64,000 nucleotides of DNA from Callorhinus ursinus (GCF_003265705.1 NW_020312935.1:8211995-8275994); one strand, 5' to 3'; shown: positions 33,135-43,929, counted from the stretch's first letter. Made by a program: numbers and translations. The notes: a model not told the origin generated them from the sequence alone.

Positions 33135-33194
33135 GAAGGAAGGAAGGAAGGAAGGAAGGAAGGAAGGAAGGAAGGCAGGCAGGCAGGCAGGCAA
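33135..33194. repeat. (GGAA)n(GGCA)n microsatellite at an L2 end
   Basis: About ten GGAA units change abruptly to five GGCA units. It directly follows an L2 3' terminus. Confidence 0.96.
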
Positions 33195-34144
33195 TATTAT
33201 CACTATACTTTTAATACTGAGGATGAGGACACTCTAGAAGGTAGCATTTTGGGCAGGGCCAGTCTTCCATTTTCTCTCCTCTCAGGCTTCTGAGCTCAGG
33301 TCTTTCCTTCCTGCAGCTCCTTCACCTTTCCCTGCTTAGCCTCCTGGCGAGTAGTGTCTGGTGCTTTCTCCTCCCCACCTCCTTCCCAGCAACACATATC
33401 CTGCACCCCCCTTCCCCAATCCTTTCTACTCCCTGCCAGAAATCTCCATTCCAGCAGCCTGCTGAGTAGGATCCAATCAGCTTGCTTGGGCTATGATTTC
33501 AATTACTGATATGTGCTTTGTGTCATGGCTGTTCTGCGGGTATCTACATGCTAATCCACGCATCAGTACTAAGACGGTGGCTCTCTGATAGAGTTCCTGG
33601 CATCCTAGGAGATGGGGAGGAATATTCCAGGGATGGGGGGTGCAGAGTGGGAAGAAAGGGTTTCCTGTCCTCCTCAACTCATCTCTGGAAGACTCAAAAG
33701 AATTTTACCAACAAGGTTAGAGATATGGTTAACTGGGTTAAAAAACAAACAAACATATAAAACAAACCACCAGATAATATAAACTGTGTGATCTAATTAT
33801 AGTAACACAGAAAAAAAAATGTATGTATAGATTATTTCTGAGGGATATCTCCCTGGGAGTTTAATCAGGCTTATCTGTTAGGGGTTTAATTAGGGTTTTG
33901 ATATGTATTATATATTTATATAATTACATATTTGTATATATCATACTATCAAAAAATCCTACAGTGCTTTTGAAAAAGGAAAAGAATAAGAACTTAAAAG
34001 GAACCTAAAAGAATGAAGGAAACAGGCCAAAGAGTCCTATGTCCTGTTCCTCAGTAAGAGATTGGTTTCTTCTCTCCCCGCAAACACCTTCAAAGCACCA
34101 GCAGCTCCATCTTGCCCAGAGTCCCACCCTCTATTACTCTGGTT
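33195..34144. other. non-coding stretch, no repeat recognised
   Basis: Mostly single-copy. The first part is C/T-rich; the part at 33901-33950 is a run of 'tatatatttatataatt'-like A+T. Frames of 66 and 80 residues at 33477-33760 have no domain. Confidence 0.5.
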
Positions 34145-34201
34145 TCTCTCTGCTTTTTTTTTTTTTTTTTTAATTTTTTTATTGTCTCTCTGCTTTTTTT
34201 T
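34145..34201. repeat. poly(T) micro-insertion flanked by a 17-bp direct repeat
   Basis: 'tctctctgctttttttt' occurs at 34145-34161 and again at 34185-34201, enclosing 23 bases made of T, two A and 'attg'. The layout is that of a TSD around a tiny A-tailed retro-insertion on the minus strand, or of a simple 40-bp duplication. Confidence 0.6.
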
Positions 34202-34284
34202 AATAATGCAGTCACATCCCTTTGAGGGCCATACTCAAATAGAGACAGGGGGGAGACTGACATGAGAATGGATCAGTATCCAAA

Positions 34285-34420
34285 AAACTTGGTTGTTGTC
34301 CTGGATCCACTGCATGTTCACGCTGAGTTGCACTTTCTTTGAGTCAACTCCCTTTTCTGGGCCTTGCTTCTCTATAAACTGTACTGGCTTAGAGCTTCTG
34401 ATAAGAGCCCTTTAAAAGCT
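34285..34420 (+). mobile_element. MIR relic
   Basis: 'ggatccactgcatgttcacg', 'gagttgcactttctttgagt' and 'gggccttgcttctctataaa' roughly follow the MIR order. Low similarity. Confidence 0.4.
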
Positions 34421-34445
34421 CAAGACGTCCATGTCTCTGAGTAAT

Positions 34446-34480
34446 GACTCCTACCTCCTGACTCCTACCTCCTGACTCCT
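34446..34480. repeat. 14-bp tandem repeat, 2.5 copies
   Basis: The unit 'gactcctacctcct' occurs at 34446-34459 and 34460-34473, then 'gactcct'. The copies are identical, so the duplication is recent or maintained. Confidence 0.92.
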
Positions 34481-35044
34481 CTTCTGGGTCAGCAAATTGT
34501 TTATTCCAGAAACTTTTTAAGGCTTTACTGGACTGAAACTTTTGGCTGTTGTCCTGCCCTAGTTTCACCTGGGTGTCCTAAAAAACTGTCCAGCTATAAG
34601 TCTTAAGAGGAACTCTGGGCATCACTGGTAGTGCAAGCATACAATTTATCATCCAACCTAGTACACTGGACATTAGTAAATATGCTTGAAGATCAGCCAT
34701 CCACTGGGACTGTCCTGGGTGTAGCAGAACATTGTAAAGTGTCCAGATTTCAGTCGAGGGGGCCTTGCTTCCTAGTCCAGACACTAACATTTCAGCTGTG
34801 TGACTTCAGTCACTAGAGTATAAGCTCCGTGAAAAAAGGGGAAGGGGTTGTTCTATTCTTAATGGCATCTTCCCTTAGTAAGTGTCACGAAAATATGTCT
34901 CAAAAAAGGATTAACTGGAAGAACCTGATTTTGTCAAGTGGAAAATCAGGCTAATGACATGTTGTCTTAAGTTTCATGCGGAATCTGGCACATGATCATG
35001 TAAGTATCAATTTGGGTTGCGGGTTGCTGCCCTTTTTTTTTTTT
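34481..35044. other. non-coding stretch, weak MIR/L2-like traces
   Basis: 'tcagctgtgtgacttcagtc' followed by 'agtataagctccgtgaaaa' near 34790-34830 resembles old MIR and L2 words, but no continuous copy can be drawn. No frame of interest. Confidence 0.4.
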
Positions 35045-35130
35045 ACCCAGTTGTATAGATGAAAACTCTAAGGCTTAAAGAATCTAAATGGCATGTCTAA
35101 GCTCCAAGTGGACTGTGATTTTTGCCTATT
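35045..35130 (-). mobile_element. MIR fragment, reverse
   Basis: 'acccagttgtatagatgaaa', 'actctaaggcttaaagaatc' and 'taaatggcatgtctaagctc' match the reversed MIR core. Confidence 0.6.
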
Positions 35131-35337
35131 TTTCCTTTTCCTTTAAAAAAATCCATTCAATCTTTAAACCTCATTTTGCTTTATATATATTCTTATTTAA
35201 TTTATAAGATCATGCTACCAGTTGCTGGGTCGATTTGGACAAGAATCCCTGTTGGCTATTGATGTCTATGCCAGGGTTTTCACAGTTATACCTCATACTT
35301 CTTTCCTGTTCCAAAGACATCCTTTCCTCAATTTTTT

Positions 35338-35350
35338 AAAAGATTTATTT

Positions 35351-35388
<38 letters not shown>

Positions 35389-35546
35389 ATGAGATGGAGG
35401 AGGAGAAGAAGAAGAAGAGAGAATCTCAAGCAGACTCTATGTTGAGCCTGAAGCCCAACACAGGGCTTGATCCCAGGACCCTGAGATCATGACCTGAGCC
35501 AAAATCAAGAGTAAGACCCTTAACCAACTGTACCCCCCAGGAGCCC
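35338..35546 (-). mobile_element. CAN-SINE, diverged, with (GA)n tract
   Basis: Reverse copy with a 30-base GA run at 35356-35387, then 'gaggagaagaagaagaag'. The head is decayed ('taccccccaggagcccc'). TSD about 'ctttcctcaattttt' (left, ending 35336) and 'ttttcctcaatttta' (right, from 35549), imperfect, consistent with age. Confidence 0.88.
35356..35387. repeat. (GA)n tract in SINE tail
   Basis: Sixteen GA units in the purine-rich inner part of the SINE at 35338-35546. Confidence 0.93.
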
Positions 35547-35563
35547 CCTTTTCCTCAATTTTA

Positions 35564-35640
35564 AGCTCCATGAGAGACAGAAAACCTGATAGATTTTTCC
35601 CCAGGAAACATGGCTCCAGTAACAGCTTCCTCCCTCTTAC

Positions 35641-35671
<31 letters not shown>

Positions 35672-36559
35672 TCCCTCAGTATGTAGTGGAGAACTGTCTC
35701 TAGCAAATATTATTTTGGGCTCTAAAATAAGGCCCCTCCCCTCCCTGTGAAAAGGAAAAACTGAATAAATTTTCCTGAAAAATGAATGCAAATGTTTCCC
35801 TGAATGACATTTCTATTGTCTGAGACTTATGTGGCTTTAATGAAAGTATTTATATCAGAAAAATGAGAGAGGAAAGCATAAGGTAACCCAAATCTCTTTC
35901 TGGCTGGAAAAGCTCTCAAGTCACTGAAGATGGTTTTGCCAAAAAGGCTTGGCAAGAAACAGTGATATCTGCAAATTGTTCACTGAAACTGCTTTTATTT
36001 AGTCAATTTCATTCTGGTGTCCAATGGGTTCTCTGCACAGGGATGTGTTTCTTAGACAATGACAAGCTTTACACCAAATTATGAGCTATAGCTGAAAACA
36101 CAGTAACAGAATGTCACTCCTGATTTGTTTCCTGAGCTGGAGCTACGCGGTTAGAAATATCAAAGGGGTGATCCATGGGAGTGTAAATGTTCATTTTGGG
36201 GAGAGGAAAAACTTGAAATGGCTGTGGAATTGGGCACCAAAGTAGACAAGCATGGCCAGACGTAATGTTGCTTGCTCCAGGAAAGGGAAGAGAGACGGTC
36301 TCGTGAGCCAGCTGGCGTCTGACCAGTGAGCTCCCCATCACTCCCCAGCAGTGATATTGCCTTCATCACACATGGATCCAGCTTTGCAACCAAACTCTGC
36401 ATCTGAGATCCAAGGCAGGACTCCTCCCAGAGGGCAAAAATGAGCTCTTCAGAGTTTATGTTCAGTTGGCCAGAGGAGAGCCTCTCTGTACTGGCTTGAG
36501 ACACCAAAAAGATAATAAATGCCTAGAGGAAATAGTGGGGAACAGTGTTGGGAGGAGAA
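35564..36559. other. non-coding stretch with a (CA)13 tract
   Basis: Holds a (CA)13 microsatellite at 35646-35671, preceded by 'cacata'. Otherwise single-copy. A 115-residue minus-strand frame at 36160-36507 has no motif and overlaps a second unrelated frame, as expected by chance. Confidence 0.6.
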
Positions 36560-36735
36560 GACTGGTTTTGGAGTCAAGCAGGGCAGGTTCAGAATCTTAG
36601 ATGTAGCCTGGAACCATGTGGAAGCATTACCACCTCTAAAATCCTCACTTTGCTCATCTGTGAAGTGGGGAGAATATTTGTCTTCCTAAGTTGCTCTGAG
36701 ATGTGCTTAATATGTATTAGGAGCCAATGTGTGCC
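36560..36735 (+). mobile_element. MIR, near full length
   Basis: 'ttttggagtcaagcagggca', 'aaatcctcactttgctcatc', 'tgtgaagtggggagaatatt' and 'gtgcttaatatgtattagga' give the MIR head, core and 3' part. Confidence 0.75.
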
Positions 36736-36944
36736 AGCATGCCTCTTTCTCTGGTTTAGAGAGTAGGAACATTTCCTTAATGTCCCTCACAGGAATGTAA
36801 AGGCTCTCTACTCAGAGTGTCTTCTTCAGAAAGGATGGAACACGTACTTGACATTGGATCACATCACCAAAGGACTGTGACATTTCTTATGGGCTAGGTA
36901 TGTGCTCTGCAGGGCAAACTGGAGTGTGCCAGTGAGAAAGGGAA

Positions 36945-37130
36945 TAGTCTGGCATCAGACCAATGTGGGCTTCTGAGAGGGGGGCTTGAGCAAGCTATTC
37001 ATCCTCACTAAGCTTCAGTTTGCTCATCCATAAAGTGGTGATATTATCCTAATCACATTTTTATTAGAAATAATGCTTACAAAATACTTAACACATTACC
37101 ATGTGTTAAGCCCTCAGTACATGACTATTA
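36945..37130 (+). mobile_element. MIR, near full length
   Basis: 'gagcaagctattcatcctca', 'ctaagcttcagtttgctcat', 'ccataaagtggtgatattat' and 'cctcagtacatgactatta' follow the MIR order. It lies 210 bp from another MIR in the same orientation. Confidence 0.78.
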
Positions 37131-37829
37131 TAAATATTCCAATTATAAATATTCCAGGTTTTGAGAACCCTCTAACATTCCTTCTTCATATCCTCAATTT
37201 AAATATACATACACACACACAATTTTACAATTGGTTTTATATTTTAAAATTGTGAGGGGAATAAATCTTACTTTAGATTTAAGATATACAACAAATAATC
37301 TTTCAAAAACCTACATGTTCCAAGGACCTCCTTAAATCACATAACTATTTTTACAGAAGAACAAAGGAATGCAAAGAAGAAAAGTATCTTGACTACATCA
37401 TAAAAAGAACCATGTGACTGTTTCCAGAAATACTTAGTCACTTGCTCTTTTTGTTAAATGAGGCAATTTTCTGACAGTTATATATACTATTGCTATGTGT
37501 CTAATGTGGGTGTATTCCTGTTGGTCTTTGAAACTGTCCCAAAGTGGACCCCAGTATTGATTGAGCCATATGTGTACTGATTGATATCAACATCTTATTT
37601 ATAATGATGGAAAACAGTCCCAACTGTCTAAGGTTGTGCAATCCTCACTAGGGCTTTAGAAGCAAAATCTCCCCCTTAAGACCTTGATATATGATGAGAT
37701 CTTGTCTGAATTATAGTTAGGAAGTCATCAGAGGTGCTCTGTTTTCTTAATACTATGACATCTCCTGTTCCATCAGGAAGATACAATCACTAAATGTGAG
37801 ATTGGCCCAGCTGCTTCTATCAGTGTAGT
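37131..37829. other. non-coding stretch, no repeat recognised
   Basis: Short repeated word 'aattataaatattcca' near 37126-37156 occurs twice. Otherwise A+T-rich single-copy sequence. Confidence 0.5.
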
Positions 37830-38095
37830 TTTTAAAAGCAGGGACACTTCTGTTCTTATTCCAGCTCTGTTACTTTGTTACTTCAGGAACATTACACAAT
37901 CTAGCTTACTAGCTTTGTTACTTCAGGAACATTACAACAATCTTCCTGAGCCTTACTACTCTCACTGGGAAAGCTTGAGCTAGTAATCCCAACTTCATAG
38001 TTTCCGTGATGGTCAAATAAGACAGTGTGTATAAAGACCTTAAGAGAGTGCCTGGTGTGTAAAAGGGTTTGATAAATGACAACCATCATTACTAG
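37830..38095 (+). mobile_element. MIR with internal 40-bp duplication
   Basis: MIR words in order: 'attccagctctgttactttg', 'gagccttactactctcactg', 'atggtcaaataagacagtgt', 'gagtgcctggtgtgtaaaag', 'ggtttgataaatgacaacca'. The core part is duplicated (listed separately), which lengthens this copy. Confidence 0.82.
37873..37944. repeat. 40-bp tandem duplication inside MIR
   Basis: 'ctttgttacttcaggaacat' starts at 37873 and again at 37913. Unit 1 is 37873-37912; unit 2 keeps about 32 bases before the MIR continues. The first 24 bases are identical, so the duplication is much younger than the MIR. Confidence 0.93.
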
Positions 38096-38559
38096 CATTA
38101 GGAGTTCCTTAAGAACTTTTCAGATCCTTTGCAATTCTTAAATGCTGTCAGGAATAAATGATGGGACAAAGTGAAATCATTTGGTAAATTCTGCATCTAG
38201 GAAACCACTTAATGCCAGGCAAATTGGCTTGATGTTGACTGTTTGAAAAATGATTCATTTTCAAAACTTTGAACTATTTTGAGAAGTTAACTATATCATG
38301 CATTTTTAAACAATTTTAGCTGTATAGCTTTTGCCAAAGAATGACATAATTTGACCTTCTTTGAGTAAAGGATAGGAACATAAAGATAATGAAGAAAAGA
38401 AGAATGGAAGAGCTCTTTACCAAAGGGACCAACAACAACAACAAAAAGAGTTCAGTGAGGATCTTTTAAGAATTCTGTAACTTTCACAAGTGCCAGTTTT
38501 TGCCATTTTGCTAATTCATCTCCTTTCCCCATGAGTGTTAGCAATAAAGTCTACAAAAT
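38096..38559. other. non-coding stretch, no repeat recognised
   Basis: A+T-rich single-copy sequence with a short (CAA)n at 38429-38445. Nothing else seen. Confidence 0.5.
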
Positions 38560-38720
38560 CTCGACTTCTTGCTGTGTACTATTAGGCAAGTCATATAATC
38601 TTTTGGTACCTCAGTTTCTTAATCTATCAACTGGGAATAAAATAATGTTTACTTATAGAGTTATTAGGAATATTAAATAAACTAATCCATAAAAATGACT
38701 TAGCAGGGAGTCTTTTAAAA
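38560..38720 (+). mobile_element. MIR fragment
   Basis: 'cttgctgtgtactattaggc', 'aagtcatataatcttttggt', 'acctcagtttcttaatctat' and 'caactgggaataaaataatg' align well to the MIR core. Confidence 0.82.
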
Positions 38721-39530
38721 TCATATTTGAAAAGGAGTTAAAATCAATTAATAGTTACGTTCCTTCTTCCTTGAGATTTCTAACTTCAAAAACAAATAAA
38801 TAAAAAAGGAGTCCATGAGCTTAGCCAGGGAACAAGGAAAATTGGCAGGCAGTGGTGGATTTGGCCATGAATAACTGGGAAGTGGAGAAAGTGGAAGAGT
38901 CTGAGGACTGGCTCTCTGGATTTGCGAGAAGGAAGCAGAGGACGAGGAAACCTCCTTGACCAGAGAAGAGACACCTAAGCCTGACCAGGTAGTAAGACAT
39001 AAAACCCTAAATGACCCCTCCCAATGACACATATTCCCCAGATAGAGATGTTAGACCATTTTCTCTTCAGAATGACCATCATCCAAACCACCAAAGGGTC
39101 TTTTAACTAAACTCTTTGTGAATTTCACTGTCTTCACTACTGAACACATACCCTTCCCAGAGGACATTCTCCCCATCACGAGCAAACATGTGATATGTTA
39201 CCTCTCAAGAAATCACCATGTTCTGATTGACAGGGGAAAGGGGTGGTTCTTAGGAACATGCTCCAAATAAAAGAGTAATGCCCCATGAGTCTATGCCCCC
39301 ACAACGTACTCCTACATATCTGTACACACATGCACAGGCACACACACATGCAGGAAGTGCTTATCTAACACTGGACCTTTTAGAAGAGAGTTTATTTTAA
39401 AACATGGGCTTCTGGACACGTAAATTTCACTTGTCAAGCTAAATACATCCACAAATGAGAAATGTGCTCAACATCACAATCTAATGACAACCAAATAAAT
39501 TATAAGCTACTATTTTAGACTGTTGTCTTA
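38721..39530. other. non-coding stretch, no repeat recognised
   Basis: Single-copy, with a CA-rich patch near 39325-39350. Minus-strand frames at 38748-39032 have no domain. Confidence 0.5.
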
Positions 39531-39544
39531 AAAAGGGTGATGCC

Positions 39545-39940
39545 AGGGCACCTGGGTGGCTCAGTCAGTTGGGCGTCTGACTCTTGATTTTGGCTCCAGT
39601 CATGATCTTGGCAACCTGAGATTGAGCCTTGTGTTCTACACTCAGCTCGGAGTCTGCTTGTCCCTCTCCCTCTGTTCCTTCCTCTGCTCACACTCTTTCT
39701 CTGAAATAAATAAATAATTTATTTATGAAAGAGAGAGAGAGCATGCATGAATGAGCTGGGGGGAGAGGCAGAGTGAGAGGGAGAAAGAGTCTCAAGCAGA
39801 CTCTGCAATCAGTGCAGAGTTTGATGTGGGGCTCGATCCCACAACTCTCAGATCAGGACCTGGGCTGAAACCAAGAGTCGGCCCCTTAAATGACTGTGCC
39901 ACCCTGGTGCCCCCAAATAAATAAAGTCTTTAAAAAAAAT
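39545..39940 (+). mobile_element. CAN-SINE (outer copy) split by a second SINE
   Basis: Sense SINE: head 'agggcacctgggtggctcag' at 39545, body to 'ctctgaaataaataaataa' at about 39717, then a reverse SINE (39718-39914), then the rest of the outer tail 'aaataaataaagtcttt...' to 39940. Outer TSD 'aaaagggtgatgcc' at 39531-39544 and 39941-39954 is exact. The TSD pair proves that both halves of the tail belong to one insertion. Confidence 0.95.
39718..39914 (-). mobile_element. CAN-SINE nested in another SINE's A-tail
   Basis: Reverse copy starting 'tttatttatgaaagagagag' and ending 'gccaccctggtgcccc'. It sits in the outer tail with 'aaataaataa' on both sides (39704-39717 and 39915-39925) as TSD. 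It must be the younger insertion of the pair although its own sequence is well diverged ('gatcaggacctgggctgaaa'). Confidence 0.92.
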
Positions 39941-40024
39941 AAAAGGGTGATGCCCTTCCTATCGTGTTGCTGAAGACACTGACTCTCCATGTCCTCCCCT
40001 CCCCACTTCTCCCTAGGAGAATCC

Positions 40025-40145
40025 GATCATGTAGATCATGAGCTTTGTAAGTAGGGAGGCCAATTCATCTTGGTAGCTCTTACGATGCTTAGACTGAGGC
40101 CTCCCTCAGTAGGTATCAGTAAGTGTTTGAGTAGAAGGGAGGGAA
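40025..40145 (+). mobile_element. L2 3' end fragment
   Basis: 'gatcatgagctttgtaagta', 'ggtagctcttacgatgctta' and 'cagtaggtatcagtaagtgt' resemble the terminal L2 segment. Modest match. Confidence 0.5.
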
Positions 40146-40446
40146 GACCAGAAGAAGGAGGGAGGAAAATTAATGGAGGTAGTAACCTGCATACCTTAAT
40201 CCTAATAGTTGCACAAATATGACTAGGGAGCCCTTCCCAATAAACTCAGTTCTATGATTATCTGCTACAAAGCCAAGCCAAGGCCTCCTGGTGACATTTA
40301 ATCTTTCAAGGTGCACTGGACATACCACCCTTACTAGGGCTATCACAGAAGGTGAAAAGCTCTTCTTCACTATATTGACAGAATTTCAGCTCATTGGAAA
40401 ACACATAACCAGATGCCTAGAATCTGGTCAGAGCAGAGCCAGCATT
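40146..40446. other. non-coding, nothing recognised
   Basis: Single-copy spacer between the L2 end and the next SINE. Overlapping frames on both strands at 40170-40515 have no domain. Confidence 0.5.
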
Positions 40447-40460
40447 AGAATTCAAAGCCC

Positions 40461-40643
40461 AGGGGAGCCTGGGTGGCTCAGATGGTTAAGCGTCTGCCTT
40501 CGGCTCAGCTCATGATCCCAGGGTCCTGGGATCGAGTCCCGCATTGGGCTCCCTGCTCCTTGGGAGCCTGCTTCTCCCTCTGCTTCTCTCTCTCTCTCCC
40601 TCTGTCTCTCATGAATAAATAAATAAAATCTTAAAAAAAAAAA
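40461..40643 (+). mobile_element. CAN-SINE, full length, exact TSD
   Basis: Sense copy 'aggggagcctgggtggctca', 'ggttaagcgtctgccttcgg', B-box region 'gggatcgagtcccgc', tail 'aaataaataaaatctt' plus A-run. TSD 'agaattcaaagccc' at 40447-40460 and 40644-40657 is exact. The B box is one of the best preserved here. Confidence 0.97.
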
Positions 40644-40684
40644 AGAATTCAAAGCCCCAAACCAGCAAGATTATGTTTTATCCT

Positions 40685-40905
40685 GCCTTATATATAGGAC
40701 AGCACATAGATATTATCAGGCATTTAGTAGGTGCTCTATAAACAGTGGTTGAATGAGTCTCAGAAGTAAAATTAACTCTTAGGTTGGGGAAAACTATGAT
40801 GATTAAATGCTTTACCTGTGAAGAAACCAACGCTCAAAGAGGTTAAGTATATTCCCCGTGATGATGACAACAGCATAGCCAGCAAGAGTCCAAGCACAGT
40901 GCTAC
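40685..40905. mobile_element. two MIR-like fragments back to back
   Basis: 40685-40760 reads as a sense MIR 3' end ('atttagtaggtgctctataa'); 40790-40905 reads as a reverse MIR core ('acctgtgaagaaaccaacgc', 'tcaaagaggttaagtatatt'). Each is short; together they could be remnants of two insertions or one inverted copy. Confidence 0.5.
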
Positions 40906-41119
40906 AGCAGCCTGTCCCAGTGTGAACCAGTGAGAGGTATCCTGCCTGTAGTGGATGTTGCACAAATCAGAGAGCTAATGAAGAAGAGTCAGTGTGGAGT
41001 GGAAGAACAATGTGTCCTTGCTTACACTCTCAAGGTCATGCCTACTTTGCATATTCATAAACACAGATTAATAGTCATGCCCAAAAAAATATGGTTGTGT
41101 GGTGTCAGACCTCAATGCT

Positions 41120-41200
41120 CTTTTCCCTTCTCCGAACTCTGATTTCCTGAGTGACACTGACCATGACACCTCATCTTTTCCCATCTGTAAAATAGGAGCA
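41120..41200 (+). mobile_element. MIR fragment (core)
   Basis: 'gacacctcatcttttcccat' followed by 'ctgtaaaataggagcagggg' is the MIR core. Confidence 0.65.
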
Positions 41201-41904
41201 GGGGGAATCAGCAATCTCTGCAATCTCGTGGTCCACTTTAAAGGTTCTGATTCTACAAGGTGACTCCATGTTTTTATATCCTGGGATCACTATTGCCTGA
41301 ACGGCTGCAGAGACAGCTAATCTTTACTCAGGACAAATATCTTATCACATTACGCAGAAGAGATGGTAGAGAGTGATGTACTATGGGTCTTTAAGTTTCA
41401 TCATAAAACAACCAAAAAGTGTGATATTTAGTAAATCCTATCAATGTCTTGTCTATACCAGGAAGAACTTCTAAACGGAAGTGTTGCAAATTCAAAGCAA
41501 AAGATTCATGATACTGGTGAGGTGGGAGGTGAGATAATCCCTTCTAGTAATCCAAAGTAAAACAAAATGTACTATAATTTGGGTCTGGAGGTTTTCTGTT
41601 GTTGTTGTTCTTTTCTTGCTGGGAGCTATCTGCTCCGGCTTGATGCTATTGTTTTTCCCAAGAGAAAATGCAGCTGTTGCTATATGTCTGGGGGGAAGAT
41701 ATCCATCACCCAGAACGTATCACAAGCTATTAATAATGTATCACTGCAAATCTACCTTGTCTCAATAAACACCCTGTCTCCCAAGTACAGATAAAAGGTC
41801 TAGCAGGCAGATGTTGGAATTTATTATCCTCACATTTCCCATTTCCTATTTCTCTAAGGATGGTGTCCAGTATCGGAGTTGTCCTATGGGGAGCACAGAA
41901 AGAG
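41201..41904. other. non-coding stretch, no repeat recognised
   Basis: Contains a short (GTT)n at 41598-41610. Otherwise single-copy without a supported frame. Confidence 0.5.
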
Positions 41905-42115
41905 GAAACTAACATTTGCTTCGTAATTTCTGTGTGCCAGATGATTATATCAACAGCCATAAGTAGTAGGTTTTATCAACCCCGTTTTGCAGATGAAGAA
42001 ACTGAGTCTTAAAGAGGAGAGGTAACTTGTCTAGGAACACTCAGCTTGTCAGTACCAGAGAGGAGCTAAACCTCCTCCTGGATGCCTTGCGACAAAACTC
42101 TTTCTCTATCCTCTG
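41905..42115 (-). mobile_element. MIR, near full length, reverse
   Basis: 'aacatttgcttcgtaatttc', 'tgtgtgccagatgattatat', 'ttttgcagatgaagaaactg', 'agtcttaaagaggagaggta' and 'acttgtctaggaacactcag' follow the reverse MIR closely. Confidence 0.88.
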
Positions 42116-43084
42116 TAACCCAGGGTTTGGGCAGCTGCCGTTTTATCTTTCCCATTCCACCAACTTTAGCTCTGTATAGAGTAGGTGCTCAGGCAAGCTT
42201 CACCAAATTTAATTTTTGAGACATGACCATGCAATTAAGTGTTGAGTGGAAGAGCAATGAGGACTGCTCTCTGAAAAGGGATTCCTACACAGAAGCAGGG
42301 ATTCTTTTCCTCACTCTGTGTCTTGTTTACTGTGTCTGTGATTGAGCTGAGAGAAATGTAGCCCTTCTCTATCCTTGATCATACTTGTCCATTTCCATCT
42401 AGATATGTCTTCCCAGCTTGGTTGAGGAGGGGTGTTACATGAGTGTCCTTCAGCTCATATTTTAGCACTTCACAAAAGTGATGGGGGAAAATAAAGAGAT
42501 CAACACTTTTAACCCTCTATGCCCCAGGCCCTCCCCACCCATCACCACATGCTTTGCTCCTTTTCAAGAGAGACAAGGGAGATGCCTGACATTTAGTTGG
42601 ACATGGTTCACTGCTGGATAGGGTCTTGCTGTGCTGAGAAGTAATGTGCATCTATTAGTGTGCTATCCAGAATGAGGGGCCAGAACAGCCCACTTCAACC
42701 ATGCAGTTGATCTGGTAAGAGGATGAAGCATCCACTCCATAAGCCCAACTGTTACAGACCCAAAGAGGAAAGATAAAGGCAGTCTTAACTCCAATACTCT
42801 TTCCTAAAAAGTTCTAAACTGGGAGCCAAAGAGTAATACCTGAGCTAAGAACATAATTAATGCTATGCTTCTCCATAATTACTGCTACTGAGTGTGGGCC
42901 TTCCTAGTCCACAAATCCAGAATGGAAGAGGGGACATAGGCACTGAAATCCCATCCAAATTTCTAGCTACTCTCACTGGATTCTATTCCCCTTGAAGGAA
43001 GGGAAGGTGCCAGCATTTGTACCAGAGCTATGTTAGTGATTCAAATAGAGTGTGCTGACAATTTTCTTTCTCAAATCAGCCTTT
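42116..43084. other. non-coding stretch, no repeat recognised
   Basis: Nearly 1 kb without repeat or open frame of note. Nothing functional was supported. Confidence 0.5.
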
Positions 43085-43190
43085 TTAGGTTACATTTATA
43101 GAGATGCAAAAACTGAGGCTTGGAAAGAATTCAGGTAACTAACCCAATTTATATAGCTGATTAAGGGCAAAGTTGGGATTTGACAATGAC
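43085..43190 (-). mobile_element. MIR fragment, reverse
   Basis: 'agagatgcaaaaactgaggc', 'ttggaaagaattcaggtaac' and 'tatatagctgattaagggca' match the reverse MIR core. Confidence 0.75.
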
Positions 43191-43929
43191 TTAGAGACAA
43201 AATGCATCTCTTAGAATCGTGCTTCAGCTGCAGTTGTTTAGGAAAAAGCAGCATATATCCTTAGTCCTCAAGGAAATAAAAAGTGGAACTCAGATTCCCT
43301 GGGTATCTATGTGCTCTTGAAGGAAATCACTCAACCATTTCCCTTTGAAGCAGCTCCCAGAGATAGCCAGAGTGTTGGGCAAGGGAGTTCTCATAAACAT
43401 AGGCATTGCTCACCGAGCTCCATTTCCACAGCCCCAGGAGGATGAAAAACCCCACGTGGTCATAAGAAAACTAAACAATTTTACTGACAAATTAAAGGTT
43501 TGGGAAGCAGCGGTAGGAACTGGTCAGCTACAACTTCAGAGAAAAGTGCACTGAACATTTCAAAGCTTCCACTTCAATTATGGAGGGAGAAGCTGAGGTC
43601 TGGGAACTGGTCCCCAACGGGTGTGCGCCAGCATTAAATATGCGTTCTTGCACTCAGCAGGGCTTGAGGTCTTTTAAGGAGGGACTGGATAGCAGGAGAG
43701 GGAGGGATGGCAAAGAGCAAGAGTGAGAGAGAGCAAGGGTGCGGGTGGTTCTGAGAGATCTGCCGAAGAGAACTCCTGTTTTGTTTATCAAATGGTACAG
43801 CCTAAGAATGGAATTTTAGAGATGAAGTTGGCAAATTGAGGACAAGACTTAGTGAGTACCTGGCCCAACCTCCTCAACTTGGCAATGAAGACTGGCATCG
43901 GCTGAAAAACTGAGTAAGTAAGAAATATT
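43191..43929. other. non-coding stretch, no repeat recognised
   Basis: Single-copy. Contains a 69-codon plus-strand frame (43345-43554) with no motif. Purine-rich patch near 43680-43740. Confidence 0.5.
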
